A stretch of 64,000 nt of DNA, from positions 124,001 through 188,000 of the forward strand of contig JAIYDN010000070.1 of assembly GCA_027487485.1 (NCBI GenBank), in the 5' to 3' direction. The notes beneath the pieces were generated by a model that ran no database searches, had not been told where the DNA came from, and saw only the letters and a program-made list of their open reading frames with translations. How positions within the stretch are numbered: the stretch's first letter is position 1; each line of letters opens with the position of its first letter. Made by a program: the position numbers and the translations under genes. This document shows, piece by piece, positions 8,521 to 15,997 of this stretch. The DNA comes from Planctomycetaceae bacterium (lineage in GTDB: Bacteria > Planctomycetota > Planctomycetia > Pirellulales > Pirellulaceae).

Positions 8521-9495
8521 CTATCTTAAAGCAGTAGGTAACAAGGATCGCCATTGCTCAGCAAGCCGGTGAGAAGCTTGCAAAGCTCGTTGCTGAGCTA
8601 CTCGGCCGGCTTGCTTTAGATAGTCTTTATCCAGATCGATGGGGTTGCCTCGTTCGCTTCCCATAGATTGCTTAAGGTCATCAAGAACGATTTGAGTGTA
8701 GACGGATTGGGTTGCTGCAATTCGACTTTCAGCTAGCCAAACTTGTGGGTCCATCCAATTCGAACCATGCGTTACTTTCGACAGTAGTTCTTGATCCTGC
8801 GAAATCTCTTGGATCCTTCTTCTCGTGTCAGCTAGGTCGAAATCTCGACCAAGCAAACCGTCCCAAAGTGCATGCATGTTTCGATTCTGCTTGGTAAAGA
8901 TTCGATTCGCTCCACGGTCGCCATCTTCCTCGGTGAAGACGTCTTCCATGTAAAGACTGCCGGCATGGCATGGTTGATGGGCATCGGCGACTAGATGCCC
9001 GATCCAGCAAAGAGCGATTGCCCGATCTGCCGGCGAAGTAGCTTTGTCTTGTAGGGCATTTCTGCACAGCTCAACCGCTTGCGATAGGTGCAGGTCCTGG
9101 GTTTCGAGTGTCGCCTCCCCTGGAAGTAAACCCGGCCTAGCCGGCACTTTCATTTTCGATTCATTGCCGATAACAAGAGTCGCCCCTAGTTCGTAGTGCC
9201 AAGTTGGGCGGTCGTACTTCGGTTGGCTTCTCGCCACATCGGGCCAGTAGCCCACTCGACCGACTTTCCATCGTTGCTCCTCCTCCTGGTTGGGGAGCCC
9301 TTTTGGTGGAACGAAATCATCGAGGTACCGGGGATGCTGAGCCAAGATCTCGAGAAACTTCGTTTGTTCCTCCGCAGATAGCAAATCGAAAGCCATCAGC
9401 GAAATGATGAAATGCCCTCCCTCCGACCATGCATGAACGGTCATTGGCTGAAGGACGATCAGAAACGCTAGCAGGTTACAAAGTAGTTTTTTCAT
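8521..9495 (-). CDS. Secreted S1/P1-type zinc nuclease
   Basis: The 324-residue protein starts at MKKLLCNLLAFLIVL, a signal peptide with a likely cut at TVHA|W, so the mature chain begins with tryptophan as in S1/P1 nucleases (N-terminal Trp is a zinc ligand). Other family motifs are visible: GHFIISLMA, the WPDVAR...HYE segment, LCWIGHLVADAHQPCHAG, then GDRGANRIF and NMHALWDG. Together these hold the tri-zinc site that cuts single-stranded DNA and RNA and releases 3' phosphates. An upstream in-frame ATG at 9525 would add 10 residues before the signal peptide, so I prefer 9495. Its stop abuts the ATPase gene stop head-on. It is the only minus-strand gene in the island and may be passenger cargo used for phosphate scavenging. 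Confidence 0.85.
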   Translation of the reverse strand: MKKLLCNLLAFLIVLQPMTVHAWSEGGHFIISLMAFDLLSAEEQTKFLEILAQHPRYLDDFVPPKGLPNQEEEQRWKVGRVGYWPDVARSQPKYDRPTWHYELGATLVIGNESKMKVPARPGLLPGEATLETQDLHLSQAVELCRNALQDKATSPADRAIALCWIGHLVADAHQPCHAGSLYMEDVFTEEDGDRGANRIFTKQNRNMHALWDGLLGRDFDLADTRRRIQEISQDQELLSKVTHGSNWMDPQVWLAESRIAATQSVYTQIVLDDLKQSMGSERGNPIDLDKDYLKQAGRVAQQRALQASHRLAEQWRSLLPTALR

Positions 9496-9659
9496 CTGAG
9501 CATTATAGCTTTTGGTTGAAATCACTGCGCCGCAAAATTACACTGGGGTAGTCCCAGCCATTTTCTCTGTAGATCTCGAATGGTCAGGATAGGCAGCCTC
9601 TTAGACGGGAAGTCAGCGGGGGCTGTTTTTATTGGTACCCTCCCCAAAGATTAGCAAAC

Positions 9660-9860
9660 ATGGGATTCACCTTCACAACGACACACAACGGCGAAACTGA
9701 CAAGCTTGGTTTGGCCTCGGAGTTGGAGCGATTCGCGAATTGCCAGTGGATAGGTGACCACTACACGCTTGAGCAAGCGTCATCCCTCGTGATGGATCGC
9801 TTCAAAAAGATGATCGAGCAACAGCTAGAGTTGATCGAGCTGCATGTTGAGAGGGAGTAA
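9660..9860 (+). CDS. Small hypothetical protein (66 aa)
   Basis: The frame reads MGFTFTTTHNGETDKLGLAS and ends EQQLELIELHVERE. The C-terminal 35 residues are predicted to be helical with a heptad-like hydrophobic pattern. There is no signal peptide and no recognised motif. It lies between the S1/P1 nuclease (divergent) and the Type IIG-like gene (same strand, about 130 bases downstream). Position suggests it could be a small companion or regulator of the restriction enzyme, but nothing in the sequence proves it. Confidence 0.45.
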   Translation: MGFTFTTTHNGETDKLGLASELERFANCQWIGDHYTLEQASSLVMDRFKKMIEQQLELIELHVERE

Positions 9861-9989
9861 AGGCTATCACGCATCAATAGGTTCTCAATAGCGAGATCCA
9901 TTTTTGACGTTGATTTATTTCTTGATTCATGCAACGTTAACTGGCTTGCAAGCGTTTCGGGATTGAACCCAACAAGACAGAGACCACAG

Positions 9990-12900
9990 ATGCCAGTAGA
10001 AGCCAAACCCCTGTTCAGGCCAGACGTCCTACGAACCTACCTGTCAGCTTTTAAGTTGCCCGAAATCGACCGATCCATTTTGCAACGCTGGGCAGACGAG
10101 ATTGAGACGAGGAAAATTGATCGTTTCGGGGAAAAGGAGATTCTTCCCGATTTCCTACAGGATTTTTTTGTGACGCTCCTCGGTTACATTAGACCAACCG
10201 GTAATACACGATACACAATCGGCTTTGAACGGCATGTTAGCATTGATGGCCAGTTTGTTGATGCAGTTCTCGGTGAGTTTAATGGTCATCAGAAATATCT
10301 TGTTGCTCTGGAAGGGAAAGGGCCTAAGGATCCACTTGATCGTCCATACGCGGGCCGCAAATTATCCGCTGTCGATCAAGGCTATAGGTATGCGATAAAC
10401 CTCGAATGTGACTGGATAATCGTAACCTCCATTAAGCAAACCCGGCTCTATCACAAGGGATCAAACCAGCAAACATACGAACGATTCGATACAGAACGGT
10501 TAGCCGCCGACGAACACGAGTTGAAAAAGTTCTTATTCCTTCTTGGAGCGGACCGAGTTGTACCCGAAGTTGGAACCTGCCACTTCTATACCTTGCAAGA
10601 GGAGTCCTCAAAAGTCGGAAAGGACTTGACTAAGCAGTTCTATCTAAACTACGCCAACATGCGACAAGACGCATTTGAGCAGCTTAGTCGCGACAATCCA
10701 AATACACCGCGTAACGATGTTCTATCGAGCACGCAGAAGCTACTGGACCGAGTGCTTTTCGTTGCTTTCTGTGAGGATCGCGGTTTGCTTCCGACGGAGT
10801 CTATTCGCAAGGCTTATGAGCACAAAGACTTATATCATCCTCGTGGAGTTTGGGAAAACTTTCGGGCGCTTTTCCGCGCTATCGATCAAGGCAATCCGGC
10901 GTTGGGCATTCATGCTTACAATGGTGGTTTGTTCGCTTACGATTCCGTTTTAGACTGCTTCGACGTATCAGACGAGGTTTGCGGCTACTTCCGAGAACTT
11001 GGCGAATTCGACTACAGGCCGGCTTATGAAGCAAGTGGAGAAACCAAGGTTATCGACGTCGATATCTTGGGGCATATCTTCGAACAATCAATCACTGATC
11101 TCGAGCGACTGCGGAACGAACTCGATGGAACAGCAGAACCTGTAGGTTTAGAACAACACAAGACCCGACGAAAAAAGGAAGGAGCTTTTTACACTCCTTC
11201 ATTCATCACTCGCTATATTGTTGAGCAAGCGTTGGGAGGCGTTTTGATTGGCCGATTTGAAACGCTAAGAGTTTCACATCAGAGCAATGCAAAGGGGGCG
11301 GCAAAAAAGGCATTGGAAGAGCCTAAAGTGTATGAGCTCAGCAAGTTAACGAAACCCGTAAAAACTTCGTTAGTTAATTTCTGGGAGGCATGGCAGGATC
11401 AACTAACGTCCATCCGAATCTTGGATCCTGCATGCGGTAGCGGTGCATTTTTGATCGAAGCGTTCGACCAAATGCATACAGCCTATGAACATTCAAACGA
11501 TCGACTCGCCGAACTCCGAGGGTATCGATCTTTGTTCGATCTAGATAAAAGAATTCTTGAGAACAATCTGTTCGGCGTCGACCTCAATGCTGAGGCCGTA
11601 GAGATCTGCCGTTTAAGTTTGTGGATTAAAACAGCAGAGCAAGGGAAGGCATTAACAAGCCTTGACAATACCATCCTCACTGGCAATAGCTTGATCACCG
11701 ATCCGACCGTACATCCCAAAGCTTTCGATTGGCAATCGGTGTTCCCTAAGGTTTTCGAGCAAGGAGGATTTGACGTAGTGATCGGAAATCCACCATATGT
11801 CAGGCAAGAGTTGTTGAGTCAATACAAACCATACTTGCAAGCAAACTACAAGGCTTTTCATGGCATGGCCGACATATATGTTTACTTTTACGAACTTGGT
11901 TTGAGTTTGCTTAAGAATAACGGGCTGTTGTCCTTCATTGTAACGAACAAGTGGATGAAGTCAGGGTACGGTGAACCGCTGCGTCGACTTTTTAGCGAGC
12001 AGGCATGGATTGAATCAGTGGTGGACTTTGGCCACGCTAAACAGATTTTCGAGGAAGCCGACGTATTCCCATCGATTATCGTCGCTCGCAAACCAACGGA
12101 ATCGCCGAAGCCAACAATGGCGAGGCTTTGCATGATTCCTCGAGAACAACTACGTATCGAAGACTTAGGTCGACAGATTGAAACAGAAGGCATGGAGCTT
12201 CCACTCGATCAACTTGGCGCAGATGCTTGGCAACTTGAACCACCTAGGATTCCGTTGCTAATGTCAAAAATTCGAAAAAACGGCGTTCCACTAAAAGATT
12301 TCATAGGTCAAAAACCCCTTCTTGGAATCAAAAGTGGCTTAAATCAGGCATTTTTGATAGACGCCAACACTCGAAATGCCATCGTTTCGGAAGATTCAAG
12401 ATCTTCACAAATTATAAAGCCTTATTTGCGTGGTCAAGACATTGAACGTTGGCACCCAGATTGGAATGGACTTTGGATGATCGCGATAAAATCTAGTGGT
12501 GATTTCAATTGGCCTTGGACGAATCTTTCCGATACTGCGGAAGTGGTGTTTGGTCGTGAATTCCCAGCTGTCTATCGATGGCTAAAACAGTTTGAACACC
12601 CTCTAAGAAATCGGCAGGACAAAGGTAAGTTCTGGTGGGAGCTACGTTCTTGTTCATATTGGCAAATGTTCTCAAGACCGAAATTGTGTATCCAGGGAAT
12701 AGCATTTCATCCGCGCATCGCATTTGATAATTCGGAATCGTTGTTAAACAACTCTGCTTTCATATTGCCAACGGAGGACCGCTGGGTTCACGCTTGTCTT
12801 AACTCACCTGCGATGTGGTATTATGCATTTCGACAATTGCCACACAAGAAAGATGAGGCACTGGCGATGGATGCCGTGTGCGTACAGGAATTGCCTATTC

Positions 12901-13316
12901 CGTCACCAACGGAGAGCCAACGATTAATTGCTGCGAGTGTCGTTGAGCAATTAATCTCGATTGCTTCCTCTATTAGGAAAGTTCAGATAAATATGTTGGA
13001 CTGGCTACGCGTCGAATACGGCATTGAAAGGGCAAGCTTGAAGCTCCAGTCGCTCACTGGACTTGATTCCGATGCCTTGGTTGCTGAAATCAAGAAAATT
13101 CGAGGCAAGAAGAATCCGTTGACTGCGGCTGCTCTCCGGAGTCTGCGCGATGAACACGCCCAAACGATTGAACCAGCTCGCATTCAAGCAGCCGAAGCGA
13201 TGCAACTGGAATGGCAACTCAGCAATCTCGTCAATGAAGCTTATGGCTTGACTCCAGACGAAGTTTCCTTGCTATGGAAGACGGCTCCGCCCCGGATGCC
13301 ATTACAGCCGATCTAG
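9990..13316 (+). CDS. Type IIG-like restriction-modification enzyme (Eco57I-type methylase with N-terminal nuclease)
   Basis: The 1108-residue single chain contains three parts. The N-terminal domain (1-200) has a PD-(D/E)XK-like site, with FVDAVLG (D91) and VALEGKG (E108, K110). The middle is an adenine-specific methyltransferase with motif I DPACGSGAFLIEAF (about 479) and motif IV GNPPYV (about 600). The C-terminal half (about 700-1050) is a TaqI/Eco57I-like specificity region. Such enzymes methylate one DNA sequence and cut nearby, and need no separate methylase. The chosen start is ATG 9990; a TTG at 9963 is in frame but has no better ribosome binding site. The sequence recognised is unknown. 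As island cargo it would defend the host against phage or stabilise the island. All three modules appear intact. Confidence 0.85.
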   Translation: MPVEAKPLFRPDVLRTYLSAFKLPEIDRSILQRWADEIETRKIDRFGEKEILPDFLQDFFVTLLGYIRPTGNTRYTIGFERHVSIDGQFVDAVLGEFNGHQKYLVALEGKGPKDPLDRPYAGRKLSAVDQGYRYAINLECDWIIVTSIKQTRLYHKGSNQQTYERFDTERLAADEHELKKFLFLLGADRVVPEVGTCHFYTLQEESSKVGKDLTKQFYLNYANMRQDAFEQLSRDNPNTPRNDVLSSTQKLLDRVLFVAFCEDRGLLPTESIRKAYEHKDLYHPRGVWENFRALFRAIDQGNPALGIHAYNGGLFAYDSVLDCFDVSDEVCGYFRELGEFDYRPAYEASGETKVIDVDILGHIFEQSITDLERLRNELDGTAEPVGLEQHKTRRKKEGAFYTPSFITRYIVEQALGGVLIGRFETLRVSHQSNAKGAAKKALEEPKVYELSKLTKPVKTSLVNFWEAWQDQLTSIRILDPACGSGAFLIEAFDQMHTAYEHSNDRLAELRGYRSLFDLDKRILENNLFGVDLNAEAVEICRLSLWIKTAEQGKALTSLDNTILTGNSLITDPTVHPKAFDWQSVFPKVFEQGGFDVVIGNPPYVRQELLSQYKPYLQANYKAFHGMADIYVYFYELGLSLLKNNGLLSFIVTNKWMKSGYGEPLRRLFSEQAWIESVVDFGHAKQIFEEADVFPSIIVARKPTESPKPTMARLCMIPREQLRIEDLGRQIETEGMELPLDQLGADAWQLEPPRIPLLMSKIRKNGVPLKDFIGQKPLLGIKSGLNQAFLIDANTRNAIVSEDSRSSQIIKPYLRGQDIERWHPDWNGLWMIAIKSSGDFNWPWTNLSDTAEVVFGREFPAVYRWLKQFEHPLRNRQDKGKFWWELRSCSYWQMFSRPKLCIQGIAFHPRIAFDNSESLLNNSAFILPTEDRWVHACLNSPAMWYYAFRQLPHKKDEALAMDAVCVQELPIPSPTESQRLIAASVVEQLISIASSIRKVQINMLDWLRVEYGIERASLKLQSLTGLDSDALVAEIKKIRGKKNPLTAAALRSLRDEHAQTIEPARIQAAEAMQLEWQLSNLVNEAYGLTPDEVSLLWKTAPPRMPLQPI

Positions 13317-13725
13317 TTGCAGAAAGTGTGAATTTGCACCTAGAAGTCGAGGGGCATTTGTATTGCTGAGGCAATTAATCCAAGATCTCAACAACTTTGG
13401 GTGATTTTCCGTTACTTGAGTTAAATCTACTTGTTGAACAGAATTGTTATTGTATCAACCAAGACATCTTAGACGTCAGTTTTAGCGGCGGCGGAGTACT
13501 TCCGGAGTGGGACCACACGTCGATCCATCCCCTGGCAGTGACCTAACGTGTCATTCGCCCTTCGCTATAATCGCAATATTGCGGGGTGGTTCCTGCGAAT
13601 AACGATCGACTTACCATCGATTGATTCTGGGTAGACGGTTAGCTCCCGTCGAGTGTTTCCAGTCTGCTGACTTTGCAATTGGTTGGCAGGCTGGGACAGC
13701 CCTTTCTTCAGCAAATTGCAATCTG
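13317..13725. other. Intergenic region upstream of a hypothetical island gene
   Basis: About 400 bases. A TATAAT hexamer at 13564-13569 with a weak upstream box is a possible promoter for the next gene. An in-frame TTG at 13621 would extend that gene but gives an atypical N-terminus. I see no RNA gene. Confidence 0.35.
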
Positions 13726-14631
13726 ATGAACACTCTAAAAGCAAATCAATCGTTGGCTCGTAACGCCCTTTCAGTCGAGTTCTCCAAACTGGCTCGCAAG
13801 TGGCTATCGATCGTTGCTTCCAAGCGTTTTGAGGATCAAGAAACCATATTGGCAACGGATTGCAGCCATGCGCTGCGGAAATTGAAGCGGCATGGTTTTC
13901 TTGCTGAGATATCGAATCTGCTTGCCGAGGAGCCAAGAATTGATCCTCCAGGGGTGTTCAGTTTCGACCCACCAGGGAGAGACTTTTTCAGGTTTGCCGG
14001 CTACTGCGAATTAGAGCTAGTTGAGCTCAGCGAAGAATATGCCGACTGGGTTTTGAGACCGGGGCTATTCAATGATTTGGTGCAAACTCTCGGGATGATT
14101 ACTCCGTGGGACTTTGAGGATCCACAGAGACTTACTCTCGACAATCCAGAGGTCATGGACGCCGTTTTCGATATGTACCATCAGATATGCGAGACGCTTT
14201 CCAAGGCGATTTTGGACGAAGGCACGAAGGCAGCATCAACCGATCACAATAGCGAGACTGTTAGCGGGCTGGATGCACTTTGGAGCCCTCTCCCTGGTCA
14301 GCCATTTGGGCAAGCAGAACCGCCTAGTGTTGGTGGTCGAGACCCTAAGGACATCAATGATCATCCTGATGAAAAGGAATGCATTCAACTTTGGCTTGGC
14401 GGTAAGAAATATCGCGAAATTGACAAGCTATTTGTTAAGGCAAAAAAGGAACGAAACGGAAAACCTTGGACCGCGAATGGTAGAGGGGATGCATTCCTGA
14501 CAATCAGACGAGCGAAGGCAAACAGGTTTCTTGTCCCTGACGACAGCTCGATAACCGGATACCAATGGAACCCCGAATTCCAAAACGAAAAAGTGTCCGG
14601 AAACGTTTCCGGACACGCGGCAAATTCGTAG
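13726..14631 (+). CDS. Hypothetical island protein (301 aa)
   Basis: From ATG 13726 the protein reads MNTLKANQSLARNALSVEFS. Residues 1-165 are helical and acidic, with a conserved-looking segment DDPQ-like (WDFEDPQRLTLDNPEVMDAV). After a flexible linker (about 190-220), the last 80 residues contain CIQLWLGGKKYREIDKLF, which resembles a helix-turn-helix of the kind found in resolvase or terminase small subunits. A DNA-binding role is therefore possible but unproven. The final codons overlap a perfect 24-bp palindrome. I do not recognise the family. Confidence 0.6.
   Translation: MNTLKANQSLARNALSVEFSKLARKWLSIVASKRFEDQETILATDCSHALRKLKRHGFLAEISNLLAEEPRIDPPGVFSFDPPGRDFFRFAGYCELELVELSEEYADWVLRPGLFNDLVQTLGMITPWDFEDPQRLTLDNPEVMDAVFDMYHQICETLSKAILDEGTKAASTDHNSETVSGLDALWSPLPGQPFGQAEPPSVGGRDPKDINDHPDEKECIQLWLGGKKYREIDKLFVKAKKERNGKPWTANGRGDAFLTIRRAKANRFLVPDDSSITGYQWNPEFQNEKVSGNVSGHAANS
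14593..14616. promoter_or_regulatory. Perfect 24-bp palindrome, probable operator
   Basis: The half-site GTGTCCGGAAAC is followed directly by its exact reverse complement. It lies within the last codons of the 13726 gene. Looser copies of the same half-site occur downstream at 14741-14773, so it is more likely a protein-binding site than chance coding sequence. Confidence 0.6.
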
Positions 14632-14740
14632 TGTTGCGAAGATTTTCTTGATTTTTCTCTCGCTCCAATCTCGTTGCGATTTGCTCATCTAATCGCACAC
14701 TTACGGCCTTTCTTGGTCCCACTCTTACGGACTTTCTGCC

Positions 14741-14773
14741 GTGTCCGAAAACCTCCATCACTTTTTCCGGACA
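14741..14773. promoter_or_regulatory. Second, split copy of the GTGTCCGGAAA half-sites
   Basis: GTGTCCGAAAA (14741-14751) and TTTCCGGACA (14764-14773) face each other across about 12 bases, 75-107 bases upstream of the HTH gene at 14848. They repeat the half-sites of the palindrome at 14593-14616 and suggest a regulated promoter for the HTH/primase gene block. Confidence 0.5.
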
Positions 14774-14847
14774 TTCGTTATCGAGATACTTTTTGCAGTC
14801 GCTCAAGAGGTAGAGCGGCAAACTTTTAATTCATTTGGAGTAGCAAA

Positions 14848-15069
14848 ATGTCAGTAGCGACGATTCCCCCACTTTCTCACGCTTCAGTAAGCGTACGGCC
14901 AGCAAAGAAGCTCTTTTCACCCAGGGAGGCGGCTGAGATGCTCGGTATCTCCACTCGCTCTTTGTGGACGCTCACTAACTGCGGCAAGATCGCATCGGTT
15001 CGTGTTGGAAAATTGGTCAAGTATTCCGAAGCGGACGTTGATGCCTTTATCGCCGAGAATCGATCGTAG
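14848..15069 (+). CDS. Excisionase/MerR-like helix-turn-helix protein
   Basis: This 73-residue protein contains the compact winged-HTH of the HTH_17 (excisionase) family: SPREAAEMLGISTRSLWTLT, then GKIASVRVGKLVKYSEADVDAFI. Proteins of this family bind DNA beside attachment sites and favour excision, or act as small regulators. Its place in an integrase-bearing island at the head of the replication block fits either an excisionase or a copy-control role. It lies 53 bases before the next gene on the same strand, and a purine-rich run (TTTGGAGTAG) precedes the ATG. Split operator half-sites lie upstream. Confidence 0.75.
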   Translation: MSVATIPPLSHASVSVRPAKKLFSPREAAEMLGISTRSLWTLTNCGKIASVRVGKLVKYSEADVDAFIAENRS

Positions 15070-15122
15070 TCGCCCTCATCACCATCAACCGACCCCATTC
15101 CCAAACCATTACCGAGGAAACA

Positions 15123-15737
15123 ATGACGGAAACCCAAGCAACAAAAACCCCAGGAAATGACGTTGAAGAACTGCAAAGGTACCTAAAGTATCTCGCTGAT
15201 GAGAAATCCCACTTGATTACTCGAATCAGCCGCGCCACTTTTGAATACAAGTGCATCGACGAGGAAGTCATCGTTGATTTATTGTGTCTGGCGATTGCGA
15301 AAGGATTTGATTGTGCATCGATTCTTAGGAACGTGATTTGTAACTTTGAGCACGAGGCGAGCGATTTCGACGCTCGCGAAGCTTTCGAAGGATATACCTA
15401 CGACCTAGAGAACGAGATGTATGCTCTAACGTGCAAAATCGATGCTACCGACTATTCCCGAGCCATGCGAGCGAAACGAGCAATCGCAGCTTTTACGGGA
15501 GAAATTCCATGTGATTCAATTTGGGATAGAGGTGGTCGAAGGATTGAAATCTGCGACATGCTGGTATGTGTGTTGCATTTCTTTTGCAACCAGGGGAGGA
15601 ACCCCGCTGAGATGCTCTGTAAAGCGATTGACGTCTTCGTTTCAGGTGTCTCGTTGCAACTTCGATGCGATGAAGCAGAGTCATTCGAAAAGCTCCAAAC
15701 AGCGATACATTGCCATCTCAGTGATGTGTGTTTCTGA
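15123..15737 (+). CDS. Hypothetical island protein (204 aa)
   Basis: The protein begins MTETQATKTPGNDVEELQRY and is acidic and largely helical, with repeated blocks of the type 'DLLCLAIAKGFDCASIL' and 'DMLVCVLHFFCNQGRNPAEM', suggesting two copies of a helical module. There are seven or more cysteines but no clear metal site. A GAGGAAACA ribosome binding site precedes the ATG. It stands between the excisionase-like gene and the primase block and probably shares their transcript. I do not recognise it. Confidence 0.6.
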   Translation: MTETQATKTPGNDVEELQRYLKYLADEKSHLITRISRATFEYKCIDEEVIVDLLCLAIAKGFDCASILRNVICNFEHEASDFDAREAFEGYTYDLENEMYALTCKIDATDYSRAMRAKRAIAAFTGEIPCDSIWDRGGRRIEICDMLVCVLHFFCNQGRNPAEMLCKAIDVFVSGVSLQLRCDEAESFEKLQTAIHCHLSDVCF

Positions 15738-15763
15738 GAAGGCATTCACCGCCCAAGTAGAAA

Positions 15764-15811
15764 CGAGAAAAGCCGACTGGGGGAAGCCATCATGCCCCAG
15801 TCGGCCTCTCG
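15764..15811. other. Long hairpin between the 204-aa gene and the primase block
   Basis: GCCGACTGGGG (15772-15782) pairs perfectly with CCCCAGTCGGC (15795-15805), with an outer CGAGA/TCTCG extension. No T-run follows, so it is not a standard intrinsic terminator. It may attenuate transcription into the primase gene or serve as a structured DNA site. Confidence 0.55.
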
Positions 15812-15922
15812 AAATGTGCGATACGCAGACCGACCAAGTTGGCGTTCGCTATTGTCAGTTATCGCAAGTTACCGCTCTCACACGATCACTTAGACACGAT
15901 CAAACTCACGGAGGTTATTGTC

Positions 15923-15997
15923 ATGCCGGTCGCCGAAAAGTCAACGTCCAGAAAAGTCCGAGATTTCATATCTGCTTTGGCAATGGTGGCATCATGA
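15923..15997 (+). CDS. 24-residue leader peptide coupled to the primase gene
   Basis: A strong ribosome binding site (GGAGG at 15910-15914) precedes ATG 15923, which opens a 24-codon frame, MPVAEKSTSRKVRDFISALA onward. Its TGA overlaps the primase ATG as ATGA at 15994-15997, and the primase has no comparable ribosome binding site of its own. The short frame therefore probably recruits ribosomes and passes them to the primase. Two ACACGATCA copies (15880-15888 and 15894-15902) lie just upstream. Confidence 0.5.
   Translation: MPVAEKSTSRKVRDFISALAMVAS

Noticed and set aside
14504-14821. 105-codon minus-strand frame with SVRLDEQIATRLEREK
   Set aside because: Needs a TTG start with no ribosome binding site, and its last third overlaps the 13726 gene; kept only as a possibility in the operator finding.
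15764-15811. Intrinsic terminator
   Set aside because: Strong stem but no T-run on either strand; kept as an unassigned hairpin.
15442-15993. Upstream extension of the primase frame
   Set aside because: It overlaps the 204-aa gene in another phase, has cysteine/serine-rich nonsense text, and a coupled ATG at 15994 with a leader peptide explains translation better.
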